A DNA stretch of 64,000 nucleotides from Arcuatula senhousia (Eukaryota; Mollusca; Bivalvia; Mytilida; Mytilidae): contig OZ020307.1 in assembly GCA_963971305.1 (NCBI GenBank), forward strand, positions 3,981,501 through 4,045,500, written 5' to 3'. The position numbers and the translations under genes are program-made. Within the stretch, counting starts at the first letter, position 1; every line of letters begins with the position of its first letter. Shown here one piece after another: positions 23,141 through 34,515 of the stretch. A model generated the notes under the pieces. That model made no database searches and had not been told where the DNA came from. It was given only the letters and a program-made list of their open reading frames with translations.

Positions 23141-23338
23141 ATAAGGGTTATATAGCATCCTTAATGTTTAGTTATTTTGACCGTGATATGAATAATGAGA
23201 TCAGTAGCAATGAGTTATGGGAAATGCAAATTGCTGAGGGTATAGAAAATGTGTCCACTATCTGCACATTGTTGGACCTCCTGAAATATGAAGCTAGAGG
23301 CCAGAAACTGGATCATACAACATTCCTTAAAGCATTCA
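23141..23338 (+). CDS. FSTL5-like: FSTL-like exon 8: EF-hand domain
   Basis: A phase 1-1 exon of 198 nt (acceptor TTTTTCAG, donor TTCA|GTAAGT). It encodes 66 residues with one canonical calcium loop, DRDMNNEISSNE (acidic at positions 1, 3, 12; Asn at 5). A second EF-hand position is expected at LLKYEARGQKLDHTTFLKAF, but its loop lacks the acidic ligands, so it is probably a non-binding partner. FSTL4/5 carry an EF-hand pair at this place. Confidence 0.88.
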
Positions 23339-23734
23339 GTAAGTACAATCAACAATCAATGTAAAATGTGTTATGTTTAGTCCTGTCTCATGCACAGATA
23401 TAATAGCATAGAATGGGGCATTTGAATGTTAACAAATCCAAAAAGGCAAAGTTAAAATCAGTTTTCATAAAAACAACAGCATGAACAACAAAACTTGAAA
23501 TGTGATTCATTTCTAGACAAAAGCATTCTTATGTGCAGATCCTGCTGGTTTCAACCATGTGGTTTCAACACACTCATTATGTTGCCAATGGTTAATTTAG
23601 TGTAGGTCAAATCCAGTAAAGGACCACCACAGACTCACATCTGTACTCATCTGAAAGATTTTTGTACTTGTCTTTGAGCACATGATGTTTCTTTAATAGT
23701 TTAGAATTTCATTTATGATATTTTTTAGTTTTAG
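23339..23734 (+). other. Intron 8, nothing recognisable
   Basis: A short phase 1 intron without repeats or other signals that I can support. Confidence 0.6.
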
Positions 23735-23889
23735 AAGAACCTTTGCCTAAAGAGGAGATAACTGTAGTTCCGGTGACATCAACAGCTGATAATGGTCTGG
23801 AGATTAGATGTAGTATCCCGAAGAAGTCAGAGATTATATGGAAGAGAAACGACGTTGATTTAACCAGCGTCAGTGTATCTGATTTGGCT
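23735..23889 (+). CDS. FSTL5-like: FSTL-like exon 9: Ig domain 1, N-terminal half
   Basis: The exon has phase 1 in and phase 0 out (donor GGCT|GTAAGT). It encodes the first half of an Ig fold: LEIRCSIPKKSEIIWKRNDV shows the B-strand cysteine and the C-strand tryptophan at the usual distance. The split within the Ig domain matches the next exon in frame. Confidence 0.85.
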
Positions 23890-24092
23890 GTAAGTTGAGA
23901 CAGAGTTATCTTTCTTTTATCATTTTAAAAGATACTATGTAATGGAGCAATATCCAAAAACTTAATCACAGGCTTTCTGAGATGGTGCTTATCATATTAA
24001 CTTTTTCTTATTTATTATTTGATTTTATTATTTTATTATTTTTTTTATTATAGTTTGATATACTTTCACAGCAAATATGTGTACTATTACAG

Positions 24093-24210
24093 GTATTTTC
24101 TGATGGAACTCTGTACTTTGAAGTGATAGGCCTACATCATGTTGGAAACTACACATGCTTTGACAAAATGAAACCTAATGTAAAAGAAGTTCATGCTCTT
24201 CATGTAAATG
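24093..24210 (+). CDS. FSTL5-like: FSTL-like exon 10: Ig domain 1, C-terminal half
   Basis: The exon has phase 0 in and phase 1 out (acceptor ATTACAG, donor AATG|GTAAGC). It encodes GTLYFEVIGLHHVGNYTC, the F-strand Y-x-C motif that closes the Ig disulfide, then a G-strand (EVHALHVN). Confidence 0.88.
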
Positions 24211-24583
24211 GTAAGCCTTCTTTGTAAGATTGTCTTGCATTGAACTGCAGGGCTAATAACTCTCAAATAGATCTAATCTACAGCTTTCAAACTTGACACA
24301 ATGATTATATACATAATGAAGATGTGCATTGCCCAGTTTGAAGGTAAATATTGAACATTCTGCATGCAGAACCTAGACAAGAAAAATGAAGACACTGGTG
24401 CAGGGCAAAATATGGAATTAATCTATATTTAAAAGTTGAACATTAAGTATAAATCACCTTGATCATCCCATATATTGAAACTGTGTCATTTCTTTTAAAG
24501 CTTAATTCAAAGTGTCCCATTTTGCAATAGTCTATAAAACCTTTCATAATCTCTTTGTATATTGATAATCATATCTATTGTAG
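24211..24583 (+). other. Intron 10, nothing recognisable
   Basis: A short phase 1 intron, AT-rich, no features seen. Confidence 0.6.
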
Positions 24584-24745
24584 TGAAACCCAAAGTAAAG
24601 GTGTCTCCATCATCAATGACCTTGAAGACAGATCACCTTGACCTATATATTGATTGTCATGTGGATGGTTTACCCCAGCCAACCATTACATGGGATGTCA
24701 ACAGTGAAAGTGTACCTAACAACCAGAAACACTATATTACTACTC
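24584..24745 (+). CDS. FSTL5-like: FSTL-like exon 11: Ig domain 2, N-terminal half
   Basis: A phase 1-1 exon of 162 nt (acceptor TATTGTAG, donor ACTC|GTAAGT). It encodes VKPKVKVSPSS, then LYIDCHVDGLPQPTITWDVN with the B-strand Cys, the G-x-P-x-P turn and C-strand Trp typical of I-set Ig domains. Its donor begins a 60-bp minisatellite (24746-25318). Confidence 0.88.
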
Positions 24746-25318
24746 GTAAGTAGGGTTGTCAGTTACCTGCTCAAGGTAGAGGGTTTCCTCTGGGGTACAT
24801 TACTCGTAAGTAGGTTTGTCAGTTACCTGCTCAAGGCAGATGGTTTCCTCCAGGGTACATTACTCATATGTAGGTTTGTCAGTTACCTGCTCAAGGTAGA
24901 TGGTTTCCTCCAGGGTACATTACTCATATGTAGGTTTGTCAGTTACCTGCCCAAGGTCGAGGGTTTCCTCGGGTATACTTTACTTGTTAGTAGGTTTGTT
25001 AGTTGCCTGCCCAAGCTGAGGGCTTTCACCGAGTTCTTAACTCGTAAGTAGGTATTTCAGTTACCCAAGGTGCAAGATTAACACTTGGTACTTTACTTGT
25101 AAGTAGTTTTGTCAGTTACCTTCCCAAAGTTGAGGGTTTCCTCTGGTATACTTTACTTGTAAGTAGGTTTGTCAGTTACCTACCCAAGGTTGAGGGTTTC
25201 CTCTGGAATACTTTACTTGTTAGTAGGTTTGTCAGTTACCTGCCCAGGCCGAGGGCTTTCACCGAGTTCTTAACTCGTTAGTAAGTTTGTCAGTTACCTG
25301 CCCAAGGTAAAGGGTTTC
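24746..25318 (+). repeat. 60-bp minisatellite that starts at the exon 11 splice donor
   Basis: About ten units of roughly 60 bp, each with ACTCGTAAGTAGGTTTGTCA, GTTACCTGC and a GGGTTTCCTC stretch. GTAAGT is intact at 24746 (the real donor), 24806, 25044, 25099, 25159 and shifted at 25281; other units carry ATATGT or GTTAGT instead. The short open frame through part of it (24638-25051) is a by-product of the repeat. Confidence 0.88.
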
Positions 25319-25594
25319 ATAGCCTTTAAACTAACACCCTACCGTTTAAGTTGTTTTTTCCGCAGGCATCTAATTTGCGCTTTTTTCGCAGTACTTGGCA
25401 ACTCGTGAAAATATAAACCCGCAAAAATTAAGTCAGGTAAATAGTATATGAAAAGAATACAATCGCATATATGTTATCGCTAAAATTGAATTCCGCTAAT
25501 AAAAAGATCATTCACATTTTAAGAATTCTTGAAAAATTTAGTTACTGCTAACACTCTTTTGCCATCTAATTGAATTATGACTAACTAATTTTAG

Positions 25595-25714
25595 ATCACA
25601 ATGGTACATTGATGATACAAAATGTTGACATACAAAGAGACCAAGGAACCTACAGATGTACTGCCACTAACCAAGCAGGGTCTTCTCGTGCTGAAGCTGT
25701 TCTTAGTCCACCAG
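25595..25714 (+). CDS. FSTL5-like: FSTL-like exon 12: Ig domain 2, C-terminal half
   Basis: A phase 1-1 exon of 120 nt (acceptor AATTTTAG, donor CCAG|GTATTA). It encodes HNGTLMIQNVDIQRDQGTYR followed by C-T-A-T-N-Q-A-G, the D-x-G-x-Y-x-C F-strand motif of an I-set domain. Confidence 0.9.
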
Positions 25715-25804
25715 GTATTATTGGACCATCATAAAGCTTCAAATTTCTCAATTGTTTTTTATTATCTCTAAAGTTAGATTTTATATACATAATTTATATT
25801 TTTT

Positions 25805-28691
25805 AGCTGACCGGAAGGGTCAAGTAAGCTATCTGAAACTTCTGAAGAGATTGATTTAAAACTTTGCACGCATCATTTATAGGATGTCCCTTACCAGAAA
25901 TGAAAAATGGTGACTGCAGATAAAAAAACATGAGGGCTGTTGCTAAAAATAGAACAGGGGACTCAGACCCTAGTTTTTATACAACTGCAAAAAACACTGC
26001 AAAAAATTTGCGGACGTATAATGGTATGATGCTGTCATCGTCGTCTGCATTGTGTTCCTTCAATAACTTAAGTTCTAGTTATCCGATTGCTATGAAATTT
26101 TACAATGATGTTCCTTACCATAAAAGAATGGATGGGATTGATTTTAAGGGCCCCCCTTTTTTCGTTTACAAATTAGGGGCCAAAAATGGTACTTTTTTGT
26201 TTGTTCCCACAATAACTTTTGTTCTGGTTAACCAAATGATGTGAAATTTCACAACAATGTTTCATACCATAAAAGGATGAATGGGATATGATTTTGGGGG
26301 TCTACCCTTTATTCATTTATAAATTAGGGGACCATGCAAACGGGGCAAAAAATTCAAATATTTTATTTGTTCTCAAAATAACTTTGGTTCTGGTTGGTCA
26401 ATTGTTATGAAATTTAACAATGATATGCACTACCATCATACCATAAATTTGATTGATTTTGGGGGTCCCCTTTTTATACCACCGCAAAAAATTTGCAGAC
26501 ATATAATGGTATGATGCTGTCGTCGTCGTCGTTGTCGTCTTTGTCTGTTAACTTAAGTGTATACAAGATAACTTTAGTTCTAGTAATCTGAATGCAATGA
26601 AATTTCACAATGATATTCCTTACTATTAAAGGATGGATGGGATTGATTTTTGGGGTCCCACCTGTTTTGGTTTCCAAATAAGGGGCCAAAAGGGGCCAAA
26701 AATGTTACTTATTTGTATGTTGCCACGATAACTTTAGTTCTAGTCATCTGATTGCTTTGCACTTTAGCATTAATGTTCCTTGACATAAAGAGTGAATGGG
26801 ATTGATTTTGGGGGTCCCCCTTTTTTTGTTTTGAAATTAGGGGCCCAAAAGGGGCAAAAAATTCAAATATTTTATTGTTTCATAACTTTGTTTCTAGCTG
26901 GCTGATTGCTGTGAAATTTATGAAGAATGTTTCTTACAATAAAAGAATGAACCTGATGAACTTTTGCGGGCCCCCTCTTTCACCGTTATGTAATTAGGGG
27001 CCAAAAGGGGCCAAAATCAAAACTTTTATATTAGTGGTCTGATTTTGAATTTTTTTTTGCATGTTTGTTCTTGTCAAATAGCACTACAAAATTGAGAATC
27101 AATTTTTGAGACCCCCTTTTTCCCCTTATTATGTAATGAGGGGCCAAAAGGGACCAAAATCGAAACTTTTTTACTTATGATCTGATTTTGAAAAAAAAAA
27201 ATGCATGTTTGTTCATGTCAAATAGTGGATACAAAATTGAGAATTACTTTTTGCGACCCCCCTTTTTCCCCCAATTATGTAATTAGGGCCAAAATGGAAA
27301 ATTTGTGGTCTAACTTTGATCTCCTTTTGAAAAAAAATAATTTCTTTTAAATTGTAAGTGGAAAGTCCACCAAAAGCTGCATGTGTCAAAAACCTTTGTC
27401 AGTCCACCATGGGCTGCATGTGTCCAGAGCAATTGACTATCCATATTGGGCCTAAAAGGTACAGGGTTCAACATGTGGCTATCGTATCATGCTGCGCTCG
27501 GCGAAGCTTTTTATTTTCATTTAGAAATAAGGGTCCTAAAGGGGCAAAAAACTCAACTTTTTTTAATTCTGGTTCAATTTTGAAAAATTTTTTGCAAGTT
27601 CAGTCTTGTCAATTGGTGGATAATAAATGGATGATTAAGTTTTGCTTTATCCCCCACCCCATTTTGGAAAACGGGGCCAAAATTGAAACTTTTTTTATTT
27701 ATTATCCAATTTCAAATTTTTTTTTTGCAAATAAATTCTTGAAGTGATTTAACAAAATTGAATGTAAATTTTGCAACACTTCTCTCCCCCTCATTGCTGC
27801 TAAGGGGCAAAAGGAGCAAAAGTACCATTAATTTTGGGCCAAAAGGGGTTATGTTTTTGTAACTGTAATTTATTTTTAGTTTGCTTTTGAAAAAGAATTG
27901 AATTTCTTCTGAATGTTGATGGATAATCCACCAAAGGCTGCATGTGTCTAAAATCTTTGTCAGGGCTACATGTGTCCAGAGCACTTTTTCACGTTTTTCC
28001 CAATAGAATGAAAACTGTTGCAGATAGAGAAAAGCTGTAGCTTGCTTATACCTTCAGATCATAGAGTATAACTTAAGTCACAATTGGGTCGAGGTTGTCA
28101 GATGACCCCTTAAAGGGGTTAGGTGAAGAATAGATTTAAAAGAGTAAAAAATCTGGGTTATTAAATGGTGAATGTTGGGCAGCGGGTGAGTGAGGAAATT
28201 TGGCTAACAGTTGTCTCAGCAACTACTAATCACAGCCACTTGATATTTGGCCTACAGCATCAGGTTGGGGTCCCATAATGTGGGATTTGATTTCAGGTCT
28301 GTAGCTCACCTACTTCCTGTTTAACGAAATCCGGCCATTTTTGACTTTGACAGTTTTTTTCATGTTTTTGACCTATAGAATGAAAACCTTAGCATATAGG
28401 GAAAAGCTGTTGCTTTTTGCTGTTGCTTGCTTAAACCTTCAGTTTATTCAGCTCTTAAAAAATATCCATTTGGATGATGCTGGCGATTACTTCTTATGTT
28501 TCAGTTGTGGCCCCTAATTGTCAAGTTTTAGGTTTTTGTGTTTAACCTATGAAAGATTTAGAAAAGCTTTTGTTTGATTACATGTTCGGCTTTATAAATA
28601 AAGTTTATTGCCCCAGATGCCCAAAAAATATTTTCTTTCTATCATTCATCAAAGTCAGGTGAGCGATTAAGGCTCCTGTGAGCTTCTTGTT
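25805..28691 (+). mobile_element. Degraded family B element with embedded family C pieces
   Basis: It starts AGCTGACCGGAAGGGTCA and ends AGGTGAGCGATTAAGG, a mutated hairpin and CTTGTT. Inside, two family C starts (ATACNACNGCAAAAAATTTG-type palindrome, TATAATGGTATGATGCTGTC, then CGTCGTC) lie at about 25976 and 26472. They are followed by many diverged core units with GGGGGTCCCCC and GGGGCCAAAAGGGGCC motifs. A stretch at 28130-28350 is repeated at about 33795-34005 (CACTTGATATTTGG, GGGGTCCCATAATGTGGGAT). Confidence 0.6.
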
Positions 28692-28769
28692 TATATGTAT
28701 GATTTTTAAAGCTTTATAATGATTGAACATTTCACAGTTCTTGTACCTTTTTTGAGCATTTGTATTTTT

Positions 28770-29751
28770 ATACCCCCCGCAAACAAAGTTTGGGGGGGTA
28801 TATAGGAAACACCCTGTCTGTCTGTCTGTCCGTCTGTCCGTCTGTCTGTCCGTCCGTCTGTCCACATAACTCATAAGCGCTTCTCTTCCTAAACCGCTTG
28901 AAGGATTTTGATGAAACTTTACCTAAAGGAAGTACATCATATGTAGATGTGCATGAAGAATTTTCATCGCAATCAGACATCATTCAGGGGAGATAATTGG
29001 ACTTAGACTTTTTGAATACATTATTCAATGGGAAACCTCGTAAGCGCAACTTCTCCTAAACCGCTAAAAGGATTTTGATGAAACTTTACATGAAGGAAGT
29101 ACATCATATGTAGATGTGCATGAAGAATTTTCATTGCAATCAGACTTCATTCAGGGGAGATAATTGGACTTAGACTTTTTGAATACATTATTCAATGGGA
29201 GACCTCGTAAGCGCAACTCCTCCTAAACCGCTGAAAGGATTTTGATGAAACTTTACATGAAGGAAGTACATCATATGTAGATGTGCATGAAGAATTTTCA
29301 TCGCAATCGGACATCACTCAGGGGAGATAATTGGACTTAGACTTTTTAAATACATTATTCAATGGGAAACCTCGTAAGCGCTTCTCCTCCTAAAAGGCTT
29401 GAAGGATTTTGATGAAACTTTACCTAAAGGAAGAACATCATGTGCAGATGTGCATGAAGAATTTTCATTGCAATCAGACATCATTCAGGGGAGATAATTG
29501 GACTTAGACTTTTTAAATACATTATTCAATGGGAAACCTCGTAAGCACAACTCCTCTTAAACGTTGGATGGATTTTGTTGAAACTTTACATGAAGATAGT
29601 ACATCATCTGTACATGTGCATGAGTAATTTGTATTGCTTTCGGTTGTCATCGAGGGGAGATAACTGGACTTGAGAATTTTCTTTTACAGTGCAGAGTCCA
29701 ATATGAAGCGGGGGGTATTCTTTTGTGAGCTTGCTCACAGTATTACTTGTT
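28770..29751 (+). mobile_element. Helentron/pearl-like element, family A, copy 2
   Basis: It starts ATACCCCCCGC, has a CTGTCTGTCCGTC microsatellite (about 28816-28862) and five core units spaced exactly 167 bp (28871, 29038, 29205, 29372, 29539). It ends GCGGGGGGTAT, hairpin GTGAGCTTGCTCAC, ACTTGTT. Open frames rich in Arg-Gln-Thr-Asp are products of the microsatellite. Confidence 0.85.
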
Positions 29752-30235
29752 ATTTTCTGCATTTAAACTTCTTAGGTAAGGTAGGATCTTTTGCCACTTC
29801 TCACTGTGTAAATCATGCATATTCTGTTGACATTACATGTCTGACTGAAATGCCAGGTGGGAGATGTTGGTGGTTTTTTGGAAGCTTAAGAATTATATGG
29901 AATAAAGGTAGCAGTTTCATTCAAAACAGCAAATAAGATGAAAGAGGTGTAAAAGATTTTAGAAATCTAATGACCTGTAGCAGATAGATTCAAATCTCAA
30001 TGAAAAGCTCGATATGGGCTTCAGGGCAACAAAATGACCAAAAGGTGTAAAAAAGTTGACTCGAAGCATTCAAAAATATGCTTGTAATTTGTCATGTCAA
30101 ATGGGGATCACATTCATGTTTTGTGTGATAGCCTCTACCCAAAATTAGAGCAGATTTGTTTAGATACTAACAAGTGTTAAAGGGTATCACAATGTTGATG
30201 ATACAGAAACCTTTTAGTTTTCACTTTGTCTTGTG

Positions 30236-30440
30236 CAAAGCGACATATACGGGTTACTTTGACACCATCCGTCTGGCGTCCTCGTCACAAAACTACATGT
30301 CACAGCCTCTTGAAATTTAGCATGTTGCTTCTTTGTATAGTACTATATGGTTTAAACCGTAGGTCATCTACTTCCTATTTATGGAATATTTTATGAGGCA
30401 GGCGACATATGTCTTCCATCGAAGACTACCAATCTAATTT
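30236..30440 (+). mobile_element. Family F interspersed repeat, copy 2
   Basis: It is a diverged match of 5434-5728: GCGACATATACGGGTTACTT, CTACATGTCACAGCC, TAGTACTATATGG, and a 3' palindrome GTCTTCCATCGAAGAC. Confidence 0.7.
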
Positions 30441-30523
30441 TGTGAATGCTAAAACTTCTAAACATTTAGTGTACTCATCTGAATTTTAACACTGAATCAT
30501 AACCATTTGAGGATTTGATTATT

Positions 30524-30568
30524 ATACCCCCCGCAAACAAAGTTTGGGGGGGTATATAGGAATCACCC

Positions 30569-30619
<51 letters not shown>

Positions 30620-31517
30620 CCGTCTGTCTGTCTGTCCGTCTGTCCGTCTGTCCACATACCTCGTAAGCGCAACTCCTCCTAAACCCCTTGATGGATTTTG
30701 ATGAAACTATACACAAAGGATGTACACCATATGGAGATGTGCATGAAGAATTTTGGTTGCTGTCGGATATCATTCAAGGGAGATAATTGGACTTAGACTT
30801 TTTAAACTTGGTGTTCAATGGGAGACCTTGTAAGCGCAACTTCTCCTAAACCGCTTGATGGATTTTGATGAAACTTTACACAAATGATGTACACCATATG
30901 GAGATGTGCTTGAAGAATTTTGGTTGCTGTCGGATATCATTCAAGGGAGATAATTGGACTTAGACTTTTTAAACTTGGTGTTTAATGGGAGAGCTCGTAA
31001 GCGCAACTCCTCCTAAACCGCTTGATGGATTTTGATGACACTTTACATGAAGGATGTACACTATATGGAGATGTGCATGAAGAATTTTGGTTGCTGTCGG
31101 ATATCATTCAAGGGAGATAATTGGACTTAGACTTTTTAAACTTGGTGTTCAATGGGAGACCTTGTAAGCGCAACTTCTCCTAAACCGCTTGATGGATTTT
31201 GATGAAACTTTACACAAATGATGTACACCATATGGAGATGTGCTTGAAGAATTTTGGTTGCTGTCGGATATCATTCAAGGGAGATAATTGGACTTAGACT
31301 TTTTAAACTTGGTGTTTAATGGGAGAGCTCGTAAGCGCAACTCCTCCTAAACCGCTTGATGGATTTTGATGGCATTTTACATGAAGGATGTACAATATAT
31401 GGAGATGTGCATGAAGAATTTTGGTTGCTGTCGGATATCATTCAAGGGAGATAATTGGACTTAGAATTGTTAAAGCGGGGGGTATCCTCCGTGAGCTCGC
31501 TCACAGTATTCCTTGTT
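30524..31517 (+). mobile_element. Helentron/pearl-like element, family A, copy 3
   Basis: It has the same ends as copies 1 and 2, a long CTGT/CCGT microsatellite (about 30568-30652) and five core units spaced exactly 167 bp (30661, 30828, 30995, 31162, 31329). Units 2 and 4 resemble each other (CCTTGTAAGCGCAACTTCTC) and so do 3 and 5 (GAGCTCGTAAGCGCAACTCC), a two-unit higher-order repeat. The right hairpin is GTGAGCTCGCTCAC, then CCTTGTT. Confidence 0.87.
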
Positions 31518-31778
31518 TTATTTGTATTCACTTTTGCAGTGATTTAAATGTAGTTGTTGGTATTTAGTACGGTACTGCTCAAATGATCCCTCGAGGCATA
31601 TGTTAGACTGTGTTAAAAAAGTAAAATAATCCACATATTTGATTTGATTTGTGTTATTTTGAAAAATTATAATAGAGTATACAAGAGTCAGTTGTTAGTT
31701 CTCTTATAAAAAAAAACATTTTTAATGATCTTCATAGTATGATTTTCAAAATTTAAAACTCCTGGTTTCTGTTTGTAG

Positions 31779-32065
31779 GAAGTCCAGAAAAACTGAACAT
31801 GGAAGCATTCTATGTATTCCACAAGGGAGGTTACACTGCCTACGAACCTAAAGGGTGTGAGACAATACGTCATGTTCAAGGTGACTTTGGAAATCTGAAG
31901 TACATCCCAGAGGAGCTAGACCTGGCACCATCTATGTGTGGTATAGGACAGCAGTGTGAATGGGGCGCTGCTGTTAACGTACAGAACAAATATATCTACT
32001 CCACCCAGCCAGAACATAACAGAATTATTGTAATAGATGTAGTCAATTCATTTAACCCTGTACAG
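31779..32065 (+). CDS. FSTL5-like: FSTL-like exon 13: start of the C-terminal FSTL4/5 region
   Basis: The exon has phase 1 in and phase 0 out (acceptor TTTGTAG, donor ACAG|GTATAG). It encodes FYVFHKGGYTAYEPKGCETI and later CEWGAAVNVQNKYIYSTQPE and RIIVIDVV. The W-G/A-A-V-N-V plus Y-x-x-Q-P block is a hallmark of the conserved region of vertebrate FSTL4/5 and the main basis for the family call. The repeated strand pattern suggests beta-propeller blades. Confidence 0.92.
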
Positions 32066-33547
32066 GTATAGTTATTTATTGTTTTGGTTGTATAAAGATA
32101 AAATTAATTTTACAATTAGAGTGTTAGTCTTTTTAGATGTATATTTATTATAGGCCACACTGTCTTACATTGGTCAAAAATCTACTGAAAGAAAAAAGTG
32201 CACATTCAAAATAAAACTAGCTGTATACAACACAATGCAGGTGTTTCTCATTCTGTCCCAGGTGTATACCTCATAACTTTTTTGGTACCTTGATTTCCCT
32301 GGGTTAATTTAATTGTGAATGCAAGCCTTGTTTCATATTGATTTCATAAATGAAATTTCAAATTCAAATGCATTCCTCCCACATTAGGGAGGTTAAGCAA
32401 GCGTACGTGTACAGATACAGGTTACTTGTAGAAAGGGAATCCCCTACTTTTACAGTGTATTATGTCATCCGTTTTTGACGCCCAGTGAATTCTACACGTA
32501 GCTTAAACTTGTAATGTTACCACTACTTGCATATGCTTACTTGTAAAGTTTATTTGCCAAAAGACCTTAATTATACAATCAATCATGCTTGTATGAAAAT
32601 CTTCAGTGTTTGAATCAAACAACAGACTAAAAATAGTTTTTTTAAAGCTATGTTTTGTTGCTAAGGGCTGTTCCAGCAAAACATACATGGGACAGGGGGA
32701 AGGCAAATTTAAATTGCTGCTATGGGTGGGCTTTAAAAGTTTGTGCAAACTCAATGAAAATATTGTGAGTTTAAAAATTAAATTCTATGGGTGGCTCCCC
32801 TTTCAAAGAAGTGCCTTCCCCCCGTCCCATGTATGTTTTGCTGTAACAGCCCTGAATGTCACTCGTAAGCTTGACTGCCATAAGGTCTACCTACCCGTTC
32901 TAGTACAAGTACCTGTACCTTAAGCTTATCCCTAATGAAAACTTACGTGTAGGTTTACATCTATCTTCCAGTACATGCACAAGTACATGAAGGCTTGCTT
33001 AACCTCTCTAATATCATTTTGCCTCCTGCTGCAAATGCCTTGTTTCTATATATATATCTGGGTGTTTGTCCTCCATATAGGCTTTTAATTTTTGATATAC
33101 AGCTTCCAGTAGGGGTTTCATATGGTGGGATGCATTTTTAGGTCTGCTTATATATGTCCTGTAAAAAAGCCAAAAAGATTTTACTGCACACTCAGGAGAT
33201 CCAGGAATTTTGTTCTTATAAAGCTGTGATATTACATTAACCAAGCAGAATTTCATGAAGCTTGAATGATACCAGTACTTTAATGATTCAATATGCTCTA
33301 TATATCATTAATTCATTGCAACTACTTATACTTTTTAGTAGTTCTGACAAAAGAAGAACAGTTCAATATACATGTATATTAATATACTTAGTGTCCAATC
33401 TCAAGCTTTTCAGGATGGAAATGGCTTATTGTACCCATGCTTCAAAGAAGAGGAGGAACACTGCATTCCCTTGATTTTGGAAGCTTGGGTATAACAAGTG
33501 AGCATAAGGTCACAAATTAAATTGTATCACTGAATTTTTAATTACAG
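32066..33547 (+). other. Intron 13, nothing recognisable
   Basis: A phase 0 intron of about 1.5 kb. Short inverted stretches with ACATACATGGGACAGGGGG and its complement near 32680-32840 hint at an old inverted-repeat element, not well enough preserved to call. Confidence 0.55.
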
Positions 33548-33733
33548 ATTGTAAAAACAGACAAGTACCCTGTAAAGTTGTATTATGTAGAACATTTAGA
33601 TGAAGTTTGGGTTTTATGTTGGAATGCCGATCATGATTCAGGAAGTAAAACTGTAGTTGTGATTCGTGACGCCAGTAAAGACATTCGACATCATATTGTA
33701 CATACACAACCTATAGGCTACAGGTTTGATTTG
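33548..33733 (+). CDS. FSTL5-like: FSTL-like exon 14: C-terminal FSTL4/5 region
   Basis: A phase 0-0 exon of 186 nt (acceptor ATTACAG, donor TTTG|GTAAGT). It encodes DKYPVKLYYVEHLDEVWVLC and HHIVHTQPIGYRFDL. The P-V-K-L-x-Y, E/Q-V-W-V-L and H-T-Q-P-(I/V)-G motifs are strongly conserved in FSTL4/5. It continues the strand-rich repeats. Confidence 0.92.
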
Positions 33734-34515
33734 GTAAGTGATAACATTTTGAACATTATAACCTTGTACATGTACTTATTTTATTGGCCAGATTTCACGG
33801 AGTGAAAAATCCGGGTTATAAAATAGTAAACAGAGACAGACAGTGAAGAATTTTCCATACAGTTTTCTCAGCAACAACTAATAACAGCCACTTGATATTT
33901 GGTATACAGCATCAGGGTGGGGTCCCATAATGTGGGATTCGATTTCAGGTATGTCGCTCACCTACTTCCTGTTTAATGAAATCCTGCCATTTTTGACTTT
34001 GACATATTTTTATAAATGCACAAAAATGTCAGTAATACCTTCTTTCTGTGGTATTCTATGTCCCATGTACTGTGTTTAAGGTCCTCAAGTCCTCAAGTTT
34101 TCTTTTTAAGTTAATCGTTTTGAAACAATTAGTGAGAACTTCATAAAACTTTATTAAAGCATTATTAAAAGTAGTAAACAAATCCTTCTTAACGCAAAGA
34201 ATATTTGTAGTATTTTTGGTAAAAAATTATTTTATGCATGGGTTCCTTATATGATTTGTGTTTTTTTTGCTCTTTTTGTCGTCTCTACATTAAGTGATAA
34301 GGTATTTGGTGTGTATTTGCCCTTCTATTGCCAATGGTTTCAATATGATTGCCTCAATTGAGTACTAAAATACAAAATACAATGAATTGCAATGAAGGTC
34401 AAATTGTTTTTTCAGCAAATTCAAAAGGATTTTGTTGGAATAATTCTTCACATGTTCAGACATTACATAATGTTCAATAAGATGCTATAATACATAAGTA
34501 TATCCCTGCTTACAG
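33734..34515 (+). other. Intron 14 with a repeat shared with 28130-28350
   Basis: A phase 0 intron. The segment at about 33795-34005 (TTCACGGAGTGAAAAATCCG start, CACTTGATATTTGG, GGGGTCCCATAATGTGGGAT) matches the right part of the degraded element in intron 12. The rest is AT-rich and featureless. Confidence 0.65.

Larger units (their letters stand above)
25715..31778 (+). other. Intron 12, 6 kb, mostly mobile elements
   Basis: A phase 1 intron. It contains a degraded family B element (25805-28691) with family C pieces, two family A elements (28770-29751 and 30524-31517) and a family F copy (about 30236-30440). Segments 29752-30235 and 31518-31778 show nothing further. Confidence 0.75.

Noticed and set aside
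24638..25051. 137-codon repetitive open frame after exon 11
   Set aside because: It arises because the 60-bp minisatellite unit is a multiple of three and lacks stops; no exon borders support it.
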